Origin: Mariniphaga sp041687255 | GTDB lineage: Bacteria; Bacteroidota; Bacteroidia; Bacteroidales; Prolixibacteraceae | DNA length: 64,000 nucleotides | Direction: 5' to 3' | Assembly (NCBI GenBank): GCA_041687255.1 | Contig: JAWLCL010000003.1 | Location: forward strand, 310,001-374,000 | Part shown: piece after piece, positions 26,161 through 35,022 of the stretch | Layout: every line of letters begins with the position of its first letter | Position numbering within the stretch: the stretch's first letter is position 1 | Notes under the pieces: generated by a model | The model's database searches: none | Told to the model about the DNA's origin: nothing | What the model saw: the letters and a program-made list of their open reading frames with translations, nothing else | Position numbers and translations under genes: made by a program

Positions 26161-28797
26161 TTAACCGGATTCTTTCATTGAAGCAATTCGTTCTTCCAGC
26201 ACCTTTATCTTTGCCTCTGCATCGGCCTGTTTTGCTTTTTCTTTGGCTACCACAGCTTCGGGTGCACTATTGACAAAGCGTTCATTGCCCAGCTTTTTCA
26301 TAACTGAATTCAGAAATCCCCTGGTGTAATTCAGTTCCTGTTCCAGTTTTTTCAACTCCTCATCCACATCGATAAATCCCTCCATCGGGATGTAATAATT
26401 CGTCGATTTAACCCTGAACGAAGCTGCTCCCTGTACTTCCTGATCTACCAGTTCCAGAGAAGAAAGATTGGCCAGTTTGATTACAACGCGGTTGAATCCT
26501 TCTTCATATCCTTTATCGCCTTTTTGTACTTTCAGTTCAAGGGCATCTTTGTTGGGAATGTTCCTGTCGGTTCTTATCTTTCGAACTCCTGAAACGGTTT
26601 CCTTTGCATTTTCAAATGCGTTCAGCATTTCGCCATCAAAACCTTCAACCGGAGGAAGCTGGCATACCATAATGCTCTCGCCCTGTTTCCTTTCTTTAAG
26701 CAGTTGCCATATTTCTTCTGTGATGAAAGGCATGAAGGGATGCATCAGCCGCAGCATCTGGTCAAATAATTCTACCACTTCACCATAGGTTTTCGAATCA
26801 ATAGGTTGCTGATAGGGAGGTTTTACCACTTCAAGCAACCATCCCGAGAACTCATCGCGAACGGTGGTATAAATTGTCATCAATGCCTCAGAGATACGGA
26901 ACTGGCTGAACTGTGAATCAAGTGTTGTAACTACTTCTTTTAGCTTGTTGTTAAACCATTGGATGGCCAGTGCTGAATGTTCAGGCTGTTCAATTTCAGA
27001 TGATACTTCCCAGTTTTTTACCAACCGGAAGGCATTCCAGATTTTTGTAGCAAAACCGGCTCCCTGTTGCGGCAGGTTTTCATCAAACAGCAGGTCTCCT
27101 CCGGCAGGGGAACACAGCAGCATTCCTACCCGCACCCCATCGGCACCATACTTTGCAATCAAATCGAGCGGGTCGGGTGAGTTGCCCAGCGATTTCGACA
27201 TTTTTCTGCGCTGCGCATCACGTACCATTCCGGTGAAATAGACATTCTTAAACGGGTACTGGCTTTCATATTCATACCCGGCAATAATCATTCGTGCCAC
27301 CCAGAAAAAGATAATATCGGGTGCGGTTACCAAATCGGAAGTGGGGTAGTAGTACTCCATTTCCTTATTATCGGGCTTACGAATTCCGTCAAATACAGAC
27401 ATGGGCCATAACCAGCTTGAGAACCATGTATCCAGCACATCTTCATCCTGCACCAGGTCGTCAGCCGAAAGGCTGCTGTTGTTCGTTTTCTGTCGTGCCA
27501 GATCAAGGGCTTCTTCAGCGGAACCGGCACATACATAGTTGCCATCCGGCAAGTAGTAAACCGGTATCTGATGTCCCCACCATAACTGTCGGCTGATGCA
27601 CCAGTCTTTAATATTGCCCATCCAGTGACGGTATATGTTTTTAAATTTCGGAGGATGAAACTGTATGGTGTCGTTCATTACATTCTCCAGTGCCGGTTTT
27701 ACAAGATCTTCCATTTTAAGGAACCATTGTGCCGACAGCTTGGGTTCAATGGCTACGTCGGTGCGTTCCGAAAAGCCTACCTTGTTTGTATAATCTTCAA
27801 TGCGGGCAAGGTTACCGGCATCTTTCAGCAGGGGTATAATTTTTTCACGCACGGCAAACCTGTCTTCGCCGATAAAGATTTCAGCCGCCTTACTCAATGT
27901 GCCGTCATCATTAAAGATGTCGACAGAAGGCAGATTATGGCGCATTCCAATTTCGTAGTCGTTCACATCGTGGGCAGGGGTGATCTTAAGGCAACCGGTA
28001 CCAAATTCCATATCTACATATTCATCCTCTATTACCGGTATGGAACGGTTTATCAGCGGCACCAGCACCCTTTTCCCTTTCAGGTGGGTGAAACGGGTAT
28101 CAGCAGGGTTTACGCATACTGCAGTATCCCCAAGTATGGTTTCCGGTCTTGTGGTGGCAATGGTAACATATCCTTCGTCGCCATCGATTTTATAGTTCAG
28201 GTAATACAGCTTCGATTTTACTTCCTTATAAAGCACCTCTTCATCGGAAAGAGCAGTTTTTGCTGCAGGGTCCCAGTTTACCATTCGCACGCCCCTGTAT
28301 ATAAGGCCTTTGTTATATAAGTCGATAAAAGTGGAGATGACCGATTCGCTGCGGGCTTCATCCATAGTAAAAGCCGTGCGTTCCCAGTCGCAAGACGCTC
28401 CCAGCTTCTTGAGCTGTTCAAGGATAATACCTCCATGCTTGCGGGTCCATTCCCAGGCGTGGTTCAGAAATTCTTCGCGTGAAAGATCGTACTTGTCGAT
28501 TCCTTCCGCTTTTAACTTGTTTACCACCTTTGCTTCTGTGGCAATTGATGCATGGTCGGTTCCGGGTACCCAGCAGGCATTCTTGCCAATCATACGTGCA
28601 CGGCGAATCAGGATGTCCTGAATGGTATTGTTAAGCATATGCCCCATATGCAGCACGCCTGTAACGTTTGGCGGCGGAATGACTATGGTATAGGGTTCAC
28701 GTTCATCGGGCTCGGAATGGAAGAAGTTTTGTTCCATCCAGAATTTATACCATTTCTCTTCTACCTCTGACGGGTTATACTTGCTTGGAATTTCCAT
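26161..28797 (-). CDS. valS: Valine--tRNA ligase
   Basis: This 878-residue class I synthetase charges tRNA-Val. PPPNVTGVLHMGHML is the HIGH region, GTDHASIATEAKV follows, and KMSKSLGNSPDP is the KMSKS loop. The editing (CP1) domain sits between, WFSSWLWPMSVF marks the ValRS-type catalytic core, and the C-terminal coiled-coil arm (ELKKLEQELNYTRGFLNSV) closes the protein. Length is normal. It is monocistronic and convergent with the polyketide operon. Confidence 0.97.
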   Translation of the reverse strand: MEIPSKYNPSEVEEKWYKFWMEQNFFHSEPDEREPYTIVIPPPNVTGVLHMGHMLNNTIQDILIRRARMIGKNACWVPGTDHASIATEAKVVNKLKAEGIDKYDLSREEFLNHAWEWTRKHGGIILEQLKKLGASCDWERTAFTMDEARSESVISTFIDLYNKGLIYRGVRMVNWDPAAKTALSDEEVLYKEVKSKLYYLNYKIDGDEGYVTIATTRPETILGDTAVCVNPADTRFTHLKGKRVLVPLINRSIPVIEDEYVDMEFGTGCLKITPAHDVNDYEIGMRHNLPSVDIFNDDGTLSKAAEIFIGEDRFAVREKIIPLLKDAGNLARIEDYTNKVGFSERTDVAIEPKLSAQWFLKMEDLVKPALENVMNDTIQFHPPKFKNIYRHWMGNIKDWCISRQLWWGHQIPVYYLPDGNYVCAGSAEEALDLARQKTNNSSLSADDLVQDEDVLDTWFSSWLWPMSVFDGIRKPDNKEMEYYYPTSDLVTAPDIIFFWVARMIIAGYEYESQYPFKNVYFTGMVRDAQRRKMSKSLGNSPDPLDLIAKYGADGVRVGMLLCSPAGGDLLFDENLPQQGAGFATKIWNAFRLVKNWEVSSEIEQPEHSALAIQWFNNKLKEVVTTLDSQFSQFRISEALMTIYTTVRDEFSGWLLEVVKPPYQQPIDSKTYGEVVELFDQMLRLMHPFMPFITEEIWQLLKERKQGESIMVCQLPPVEGFDGEMLNAFENAKETVSGVRKIRTDRNIPNKDALELKVQKGDKGYEEGFNRVVIKLANLSSLELVDQEVQGAASFRVKSTNYYIPMEGFIDVDEELKKLEQELNYTRGFLNSVMKKLGNERFVNSAPEAVVAKEKAKQADAEAKIKVLEERIASMKESG

Positions 28798-28835
28798 GTT
28801 CTTTTACTTCAGAATTCTACCTAAAATTTGAGGTG

Positions 28836-28843
28836 CAAAGGTA
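28836..28843 (-). promoter_or_regulatory. Candidate -7 box of the valS promoter
   Basis: On the minus strand the sequence is TACCTTTG, a canonical Bacteroidota -7 element 39 nt upstream of the valS start. The -33 box is not clear. It shows that coding on the plus strand should not begin at 28785, inside this control region. Confidence 0.5.
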
Positions 28844-28946
28844 CAAGGAAAAGTTTAAAGTTTTTATTGGGAAAAGCAATGATTATATCAAATTCCATTT
28901 TTTACCTTTGCTGGAAACAAAAGCTATTCAAACTTTTTGCAACCAA

Positions 28947-29654
28947 ATGAAATCATGCTTTTTTGCAAATAAAAAACGATTCATTTTACTTTTTGCAGCT
29001 TGCCTGGGTATTGTTGGCTCCACAATGGGACAAGAGCAAAAGGTTGTTCGTGATTTAGGATTATGGACTGAGCTTAAAGTAAATAAAGAGGTGATAAAGG
29101 ATTTTGAATTATCACTGGGGCAGCATATACGCTTCAACAGAAATGTCTCCTCTTTCGATGATTACATTTTTGAGTTGGAACTGGAGTATAAAATCAACAA
29201 ACAGTTTGCTATTGGCACCAATGGCAGGTACAAGAGAAATAAACATTACGATGAAACAGTGGAAAATGATTACAGATACGACTTATTCTTTAAGTTTGAT
29301 ACCAGGATTAGTGAAACTGTTAAACTTTATTACCGGCTGAAATATCAGAAAGAGTTTTATGATTCAGCTGTATTCAATGAATTTTTAAATTATTATGAGA
29401 CCACCTACAGGAACCGTCTTAAAATAGGGTGGCAAGGCTTCAGAAATAATCAGCAGTATATATCGGCTGAAATTTTCAGGTTGATAAAGAAGTCGAGAGA
29501 TCCTATCTATAGTAAATACAGAATATTTGCCGGAAATGCTGTTAATGTTAATAAAAGTGAGATTGATATCGCTTTCGGATATGAGCATAGATTAAACAAC
29601 AATGATCCGTACAATTTCTTTATTGTTAAAATGCAATGGCAATTTGAGCTGTAA
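28947..29654 (+). CDS. DUF2490-like outer-membrane beta protein
   Basis: This 235-residue protein begins with a signal peptide (about 10-28, ending STMGQ). Alternating strands follow (LWTELKVNKEV, FDDYIFELELEYKI, YRYDLFFKFDTRI, KLYYRLKYQKEF), and the C terminus FFIVKMQWQFEL ends in phenylalanine-x-leucine. This pattern fits DUF2490, a small outer-membrane barrel. I reject the longer ATG at 28785 because it lies in the valS promoter and gives no signal peptide at the start. Its stop overlaps the CotH gene, so the two form a unit. Confidence 0.8.
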   Translation: MKSCFFANKKRFILLFAACLGIVGSTMGQEQKVVRDLGLWTELKVNKEVIKDFELSLGQHIRFNRNVSSFDDYIFELELEYKINKQFAIGTNGRYKRNKHYDETVENDYRYDLFFKFDTRISETVKLYYRLKYQKEFYDSAVFNEFLNYYETTYRNRLKIGWQGFRNNQQYISAEIFRLIKKSRDPIYSKYRIFAGNAVNVNKSEIDIAFGYEHRLNNNDPYNFFIVKMQWQFEL

Positions 29655-31159
29655 TGGATAGTATGAAGATTAAAATATATGTTTTTGCAATTCTGGTGCT
29701 AACTGCCTCCTGCTATAAGGAAGTAGTTACTTTTGAATCTGAACCAAATAAAGAACTTCAGCTTCCCTCCATAATTAAATTCGACGGAAAGGAAGTTTTT
29801 CTGGATACAAAATTAAATATGATACGTTTTCCGGTAGTTTTGGATTCAACAAATAACTTTTCTGCTTTTACTTCATTTCGTGAATCATCAAAAGTACGAT
29901 TTGAGAACTTGTTACTCCAGAATAACAAGGTAAATGAATTCGGCACAGTAGAAATTGGAAAATCCTATACACTAACTGTTGAATATGGCGAAGAAGTTAG
30001 CAAATTTGAATTTGTTTTCACTAACCTTCCTGTCTTTCAGCTTATAACAGACACGAAGATTTGGGATGAACCTAAAAGCCTTGCCCGCATGGTCATTGCG
30101 GCACCTGAGAAAGAGGGTTGCCTGACATCCTATGCCGGGGTGGAATACAGAGGTCAGTCTTCACGCTATCTGGATAAAAAATCAATAGGGTTTAGTTTAT
30201 GGCAGACCATGACAAGCTCTTCAGAGTATTCTGCTCGTTTGCTGGGACTAAAAAGTAATTCCGATTGGATTCTGAACGGGGCTGCAATAGATCCTTCCGG
30301 AATCAGAAATTTGATCTCCATGACGATTTGGGGCAATATTGTTAAAAAAGGCAGTGCAAACAATGAAAGTCACATTGGAGTAAACGTCAGATTAGCTGAA
30401 GTTTTTGTAAACAACAAATGCCAGGGCTTTTATGTGTTTTCGGAGCATATCAATCATGAGTTTCTCGAAGCTGCTCCGGGAGATGTTCTTTATAAGGCAA
30501 TTGATTGGGCAGGAGGAGCTGCTAAGTTTGAAAATTTCAACCCGGATGTTTCACCAAACTGCTTTTGGAATGGTTGGGAGCAGATAGTTCCGGACTGTGG
30601 GGAGCACCTTGACTGGAAACCTTTAATCAAACTATATGAGGTGGTAACAACTCCTGAAGACGCTGTTTTTAAACAAAACATTAGCAGGTTAATCGATGTC
30701 GATAATTTTATTGATTATTACCTCTTTTTGAATTTAATTTTTGCAGGAGATAATACCGGGAAAAATGTATTTCTTTATAAAAAGTACAGCGACGGACTGT
30801 TTCAAATCATTCCATGGGATCTGGACGGTAGCTGGGGAATAGCTCACGACGGGTTGTCCCAGGGATATGAGGGAATATTAACCAATGCTTTGTACCAAAG
30901 GTTATTCGAAACCAATGCGGAGAATTTTACACTCAAAGTTAAGGACAGGTGGGATGAATTACGTAAAACGTTATTTGATGAAAGTCAACTTAATTATCAA
31001 TTCAACCAGTACTTTCAGATATTAAATGAATCAGGAATAATAAATGTTGAGAATAATGTCTGGGGAAAGAATCTTGATTTAAAGCATCAACATATATACA
31101 TACAGACATGGATGGCAAATCGTATAGCATACCTTGACTTATACTTCAGCAAATTATAA
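29654..31159 (+). CDS. CotH kinase family lipoprotein
   Basis: This 501-residue lipoprotein (lipobox VLTASC) belongs to the CotH family of atypical secreted protein kinases. The diagnostic segments are YRGQSSRYLDKKSIGFSLW (about 165-185), AEVFVNNKCQGFYVFSEHI, FLNLIFAGDNTGKNVFLYKK (with the catalytic-loop Asp) and IIPWDLDGSWG (with the metal-binding Asp, about 387-397). In spore-formers CotH phosphorylates coat proteins; in Bacteroidota the substrates are unknown. The gene is translationally coupled to the outer-membrane barrel gene before it, so the kinase may act on a surface or secreted target. Confidence 0.88.
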   Translation: MDSMKIKIYVFAILVLTASCYKEVVTFESEPNKELQLPSIIKFDGKEVFLDTKLNMIRFPVVLDSTNNFSAFTSFRESSKVRFENLLLQNNKVNEFGTVEIGKSYTLTVEYGEEVSKFEFVFTNLPVFQLITDTKIWDEPKSLARMVIAAPEKEGCLTSYAGVEYRGQSSRYLDKKSIGFSLWQTMTSSSEYSARLLGLKSNSDWILNGAAIDPSGIRNLISMTIWGNIVKKGSANNESHIGVNVRLAEVFVNNKCQGFYVFSEHINHEFLEAAPGDVLYKAIDWAGGAAKFENFNPDVSPNCFWNGWEQIVPDCGEHLDWKPLIKLYEVVTTPEDAVFKQNISRLIDVDNFIDYYLFLNLIFAGDNTGKNVFLYKKYSDGLFQIIPWDLDGSWGIAHDGLSQGYEGILTNALYQRLFETNAENFTLKVKDRWDELRKTLFDESQLNYQFNQYFQILNESGIINVENNVWGKNLDLKHQHIYIQTWMANRIAYLDLYFSKL

Positions 31160-31282
31160 TCTCCCGGGTTCCTTCGAAGTTAAAACCTTAAAGCTTTCTG
31201 CGCCACTTTTAACGAAGCAGCTGCATTATTAAACAACAAAAGCGCTTCCCGATGAGAAACGCCTTTGCTGAATGAATTATTT

Positions 31283-32011
31283 TTACTCGTCCCAAACTAT
31301 ATCTTTAGAATCAAAAGAAATAAATTGAATGTTGTAATTTTTATTGGAAGTTGTGCTGGTAGATTCGTAAAGTAATGCCAGTAGCTCAACCTTGTAATTT
31401 TCGCCGGTTTCAGCTCTGTCGTTGGCATCGGCCCATCCTGAATCATTTATGCCAAAGGTGAATTCTGTTTTATTGTTTGCAAGAGAGGGGCTGACGAAGA
31501 GGAGGTTGTTCGATTCATCATAAAGTCTCACCAGGTAGTCGTCTACATCTTCAACAGCTGCCCAGGTGATTTTTAATTTTGCATTTACAAACTGCGCAGA
31601 ATCAATGCTGACTGCGCCTAACTCGCTATCTTCCAGTTTGTCAACAACTGTGATCGGAGCTTCGCCTTCCTGGGTGCTGGCAACCGTAAACACATAATCT
31701 CCGGATGGAGGCAGGGAATCGGTGTATTGAGCTGTTTCGGGGAAATGACTAAATACCAGTGAACTGCCCGGATCTTTCTCCAATTGCCACGTTTCATCAT
31801 CGGGGGCTTCAACTGTAACCGACTCAAGGGGTTTATTGGCGAGCGTCCAAAAAGCCGGTGCATACATTTCCTCTCCATTCAAAATGGTTTTTTGTACAAA
31901 AGCATCAGCAGCCACATCCAATGGGGCCGGTTCCGGGTCCTCTATACAGGCATTAAAAGTTACAACCAATAAAGCAACTACTGCTGACAGGATTAATTTT
32001 CTGTTTCTCAT
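31283..32011 (-). CDS. Lipoprotein with beta-sandwich domains, function unknown
   Basis: This 242-residue lipoprotein (lipobox TFNAC, about Cys22) has acidic residues after the cysteine (IEDPEPAP), like the Bacteroidota surface-export signal. The rest has two beta-sandwich-like segments, the second (LKITWAAVEDVDDYLVRLYD) recalling fibronectin type III or SusE-like folds. No enzyme motif is visible. It is convergent with the CotH gene and transcribed alone. Confidence 0.7.
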   Translation of the reverse strand: MRNRKLILSAVVALLVVTFNACIEDPEPAPLDVAADAFVQKTILNGEEMYAPAFWTLANKPLESVTVEAPDDETWQLEKDPGSSLVFSHFPETAQYTDSLPPSGDYVFTVASTQEGEAPITVVDKLEDSELGAVSIDSAQFVNAKLKITWAAVEDVDDYLVRLYDESNNLLFVSPSLANNKTEFTFGINDSGWADANDRAETGENYKVELLALLYESTSTTSNKNYNIQFISFDSKDIVWDE

Positions 32012-32313
32012 TTTTCAATTATTTTTTTGTTCAACACCTTATTGACATTCTTTTCTGCCAAAAGGTTGCGTTCATAATTATTTTAATTGTTGAAGCGGGC
32101 ACAATAAACAGATAATTCTGTAGAATGATTACACATATGTACATTGAAGCAACATAATTTTTCCGGAAAATTTCAAACTTTTTAATGCAGCAATGTGCTT
32201 GTTTGTCAGAGCTATACTCTATTTGAACAAAATTCAGATTAATACAGGGTTCTTTGGAGTGGTTTTGGTATTAATAAACAATGAAAAAAATTTAAAACAT
32301 TAAATTCAACATT
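32012..32313 (+). other. AT-rich divergent intergenic region, no feature seen
   Basis: This 302-nt spacer separates the divergent lipoprotein and dodecin genes and must contain both promoters. I find no clean TTTG-N19-TAnnTTTG pair on either strand and no hairpin of note. Confidence 0.4.
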
Positions 32314-32520
32314 ATGGAAAAATTAGTAAAAGTAATTGAAGTTATTGCTGTATCCGACAAAGATTTTTCTGACGCAACAAGAAAGGCAGTTGAAGAAGCT
32401 GCAAAGACAGTTAAAAACATTAAATCGGTTTACATTAAGGAAATGAAAGCTTCGGTAGAAAACAACAAGATTGTTTCTTTTGCAGTAAACGCAAAGATTT
32501 CATTTGAAATTGACAGGTAA
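32314..32520 (+). CDS. Dodecin family flavin-binding protein
   Basis: This 68-residue protein fits the dodecin fold, which forms a dodecameric shell that stores riboflavin or FMN and protects against flavin photochemistry. KVIEVIAVSDKDFSDATRKA, then TVKNIKSVYIKEM and the C-terminal AKISFEIDR match the family layout. The flavin-stacking tryptophan, usually in the SWEDA position, is replaced by phenylalanine (DFSDA), so flavin binding may be altered. A strong hairpin set follows before the PolX gene. Confidence 0.85.
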   Translation: MEKLVKVIEVIAVSDKDFSDATRKAVEEAAKTVKNIKSVYIKEMKASVENNKIVSFAVNAKISFEIDR

Positions 32521-32525
32521 GAAGG

Positions 32526-32662
32526 TGCTATCCTGTAAATCGCAAATCTTGATTCGTAGTACCCATATTAAAGTAAACAACAGGATAGCAGACTTTTATT
32601 CGTGATAAGCAGCAATCACGAAAACTCCCTGCTAATAATTTTTTTGGCAGGGAGTTGCAGTT
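32526..32662 (+). terminator. Three-hairpin segment ending in a terminator-like stem
   Basis: Three perfect stems follow the dodecin gene. TGCTATCCTGT (32526-32536) pairs with 32580-32590 (11 bp, 43-nt loop). TTCGTGAT (32599-32606) pairs with 32615-32622. AACTCCCTGC (32623-32632) pairs with 32647-32656 (10 bp, 14-nt loop) and is followed, after a few bases, by a T-rich run. The last stem looks like an intrinsic terminator for dodecin; the first two could be a small RNA or a regulated leader. Confidence 0.6.
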
Positions 32663-32712
32663 TTTACTTTTTATTGCTTAGAGAACGTACATTAATAATT
32701 AGGTTACCTCCA

Positions 32713-34431
32713 ATGCCTGTTCATAACAAACAAATTATCAATAAGTTGACCGAATTGGCCGATATGCTGGACATTAAAGGAGAGAATCAGTTCAGGATAA
32801 GAGCTTATCGGAATGCTGCACGTTCTCTTTCAGGAGTCACACGCAGTATATCCGACATGGTTAAAAACAATGAAGATGTGGCTTCTCTCCCGGGAATTGG
32901 CAAAAGCATGAGCGATAAAATTGAAGAGATTGTAAAAACGGGCCAGTTGGAGCAGTTAAATCAACTGCGTGAAGAAGTTCCTGAATCACTGGTGGAAGTA
33001 ATGAGACTTGAACAATTAGGACCGCAGCGCACTAAAATTTTGAGTGAAGAACTGAATATTCGTTCCATTGATGAATTAAAAGAAGCCCTCGAAAAAGGAA
33101 AAGTTGAAAACATTAAAGGATTTGGGAAAAAGACTGCTGAGAAGATCTTACATGAAATTAATTTCTGGTCTTCTAAAGGAGGTGCATCCCGAATTAAAAG
33201 AAGTGAAGCAGAACTGCTTATACAACCGTTCCTTGATTTTCTTAACAATAAATTGGAGAAATTAACGGTAGCCGGCAGTTTCAGGCGCAAAAAAGAGACT
33301 GTTCGTGATATCGATCTGGTGGCTGTCAGCACCAATCCGAAGCAGGCCATGGAGATTTTTACAACGTATGAAGAAGTGGAAAGTATTCTTTCAAAAGGAG
33401 ATACCCGTTCTTCGGTTTTGCTAAATTCCGGATTGCAGGTTGACCTGCGCATAATGGGAAAAGAAGCTTTTGGTGCTGCATTGATGTACTTTACAGGTTC
33501 CAGGGAACATACCGTAGCCTTGAGAACCATGGCACAGGAACGGGATTTGAAGCTAAATGAGTACGGAATCTTTAAAGGAAAAAAGGTACTTGCTTCTGCC
33601 GATGAAGAAGAAGTGTATAAAGTCTTTGATATGCAATATATCGAACCTGAGCTCCGGGAAAACAGGGGAGAAATTGAAGCTGCTCAACAACAAAAACTAC
33701 CACAACTGGTCAGCCTGAAAGATATCAGGGGGGACCTGCATTCCCATACAACGGAAACTGATGGAACCGGTACACTTGAAGAAATGGCAAATGCCGCTAA
33801 AGAAATGGGATATGAATATCTTGCCATTACCGATCATTCTAAAAAAGTTACCATTGCCCGGGGACTGGACGAAAAAAAGCTGTTAAAGCAAATGGAGGCA
33901 ATAGAAGATCTGAATGCCAGACTAACTAACTTTAGGATATTGAAAGCCACTGAAGTAGATATACTTGAAGATGGAACGCTGGATTTCCCCGACAGTATCC
34001 TAAAGGAACTTGATTTGGTGGTATGTTCGGTTCATTATTACCGCAAGCTTACCAGAAAGAAACAAACCCAACGTATTTTAAAGGCAATGCAGAATCCGTA
34101 TTTCAATATTCTTGCCCATCCAACTGGCAGGATGATAGGAATAAGGGAGGAACTGAATTTTGATATGGAAGCTGTAATGAAGGAGGCGAAGAACAACAGT
34201 TGCTTCCTTGAGATTAACTGCAATCCCGACCGGCTTGATTTAAATGATAATTATGCCCGCATGGCAAGAGAAATGGGGATTAAAATTTCGGTATCGACTG
34301 ATGCACATTCTGTAAACAGCCTGCAGTATATGAAGTACGGCATTGCTCAGGCACGACGGGGATGGCTCGAAAAGAAAGATGTACTAAATACCCAATCGTT
34401 GGATGGCTTGAGAAGGCTGCTGAAAAAATAG
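32713..34431 (+). CDS. polX: DNA polymerase X with PHP domain
   Basis: This 572-residue repair polymerase has an N-terminal helix-hairpin-helix region (ADMLDIKGENQFRIRAYRNA, then LPGIGKSMSDKIEEIV) and a nucleotidyltransferase site with GSFRRKKETVRDIDLV (about 189-204). A C-terminal PHP domain carries DLHSHTTETDG (about 340), ITDHSKK, EINCNPDRLDL and STDAHS, giving 3'-5' exonuclease and AP endonuclease activity. I choose ATG 32713; the 37 residues upstream in the longer frame are hydrophobic, unlike the family, and overlap the hairpins. It fits gap filling in base-excision repair with the Fpg/Nei glycosylase encoded 4 kb downstream. Confidence 0.93.
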   Translation: MPVHNKQIINKLTELADMLDIKGENQFRIRAYRNAARSLSGVTRSISDMVKNNEDVASLPGIGKSMSDKIEEIVKTGQLEQLNQLREEVPESLVEVMRLEQLGPQRTKILSEELNIRSIDELKEALEKGKVENIKGFGKKTAEKILHEINFWSSKGGASRIKRSEAELLIQPFLDFLNNKLEKLTVAGSFRRKKETVRDIDLVAVSTNPKQAMEIFTTYEEVESILSKGDTRSSVLLNSGLQVDLRIMGKEAFGAALMYFTGSREHTVALRTMAQERDLKLNEYGIFKGKKVLASADEEEVYKVFDMQYIEPELRENRGEIEAAQQQKLPQLVSLKDIRGDLHSHTTETDGTGTLEEMANAAKEMGYEYLAITDHSKKVTIARGLDEKKLLKQMEAIEDLNARLTNFRILKATEVDILEDGTLDFPDSILKELDLVVCSVHYYRKLTRKKQTQRILKAMQNPYFNILAHPTGRMIGIREELNFDMEAVMKEAKNNSCFLEINCNPDRLDLNDNYARMAREMGIKISVSTDAHSVNSLQYMKYGIAQARRGWLEKKDVLNTQSLDGLRRLLKK

Positions 34432-34530
34432 AAGGAACTGCTGTAAATGTGATGTTTTGGGGAAATGATGGCAGACAAGACAGAGAATGAACGTTGATGT
34501 GATTAGTTATACATTATAAAAAAGATAATA

Positions 34531-35022
34531 ATGATTGTGTTAGTATACGGATTACCCGGAACCGGGAAAACATTTTTTGCCAGGCATTTTGCCCAGGAAA
34601 CAGGTGCTGTGCACCTGAATACTGATATAGTGCGTGAAAAACTGAATGTCAAAGGTCAATATGACGATAAAACCAAGCAACAGGTATACAATGAACTTTA
34701 TAAGCAGGTGATGAGAGAGCTGAACGGTAATAAGGATGTTATTGTTGACGGTACTTTTCATAAAAATATCCGGCGGGAACAGATAAAAAGAATGGCGGAT
34801 GAAATAAATAAGCCCGTTTATTTTATTGAAATGAAAGCCGATGAAAAAACAGTTAAAAAACGCCTGAAAAAAACACGCAAGAACAGCGAAGCTGATTTCG
34901 AGGTGTACAAAAACCTGGAGCAGGAATATGAAAACGAGGAGGAGGACCATCTTGAATTGTGGTCGAACGATACTAAAATTGGAGATTTGGTAAACAAAGC
35001 AAAACAATACATCTATGAATAA
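34531..35022 (+). CDS. P-loop small-molecule kinase (AAA_33 family)
   Basis: This 163-residue protein has Walker A GLPGTGKT (residues 7-14), a DIVREKL segment and DGTFHK as the Walker B region. A lid region full of Lys and Arg (EKTVKKRLKKTRKN) follows. This matches AAA_33 kinases such as gluconate- or zeta-type P-loop phosphotransferases. Its stop overlaps the next gene by 8 nt. In other bacteria this domain is fused to the phosphotransferase domain found next door, which suggests the two subunits work on one substrate. The substrate is unknown. Confidence 0.8.
   Translation: MIVLVYGLPGTGKTFFARHFAQETGAVHLNTDIVREKLNVKGQYDDKTKQQVYNELYKQVMRELNGNKDVIVDGTFHKNIRREQIKRMADEINKPVYFIEMKADEKTVKKRLKKTRKNSEADFEVYKNLEQEYENEEEDHLELWSNDTKIGDLVNKAKQYIYE

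Noticed and set aside
28785..28946. Upstream extension of the DUF2490-like protein
   Set aside because: It overlaps the valS start and its promoter and adds residues before the signal peptide, so the start at 28947 is better.
32602..32712. Upstream extension of PolX
   Set aside because: The 37 extra residues are hydrophobic, unlike PolX, and overlap the terminator hairpins after dodecin.
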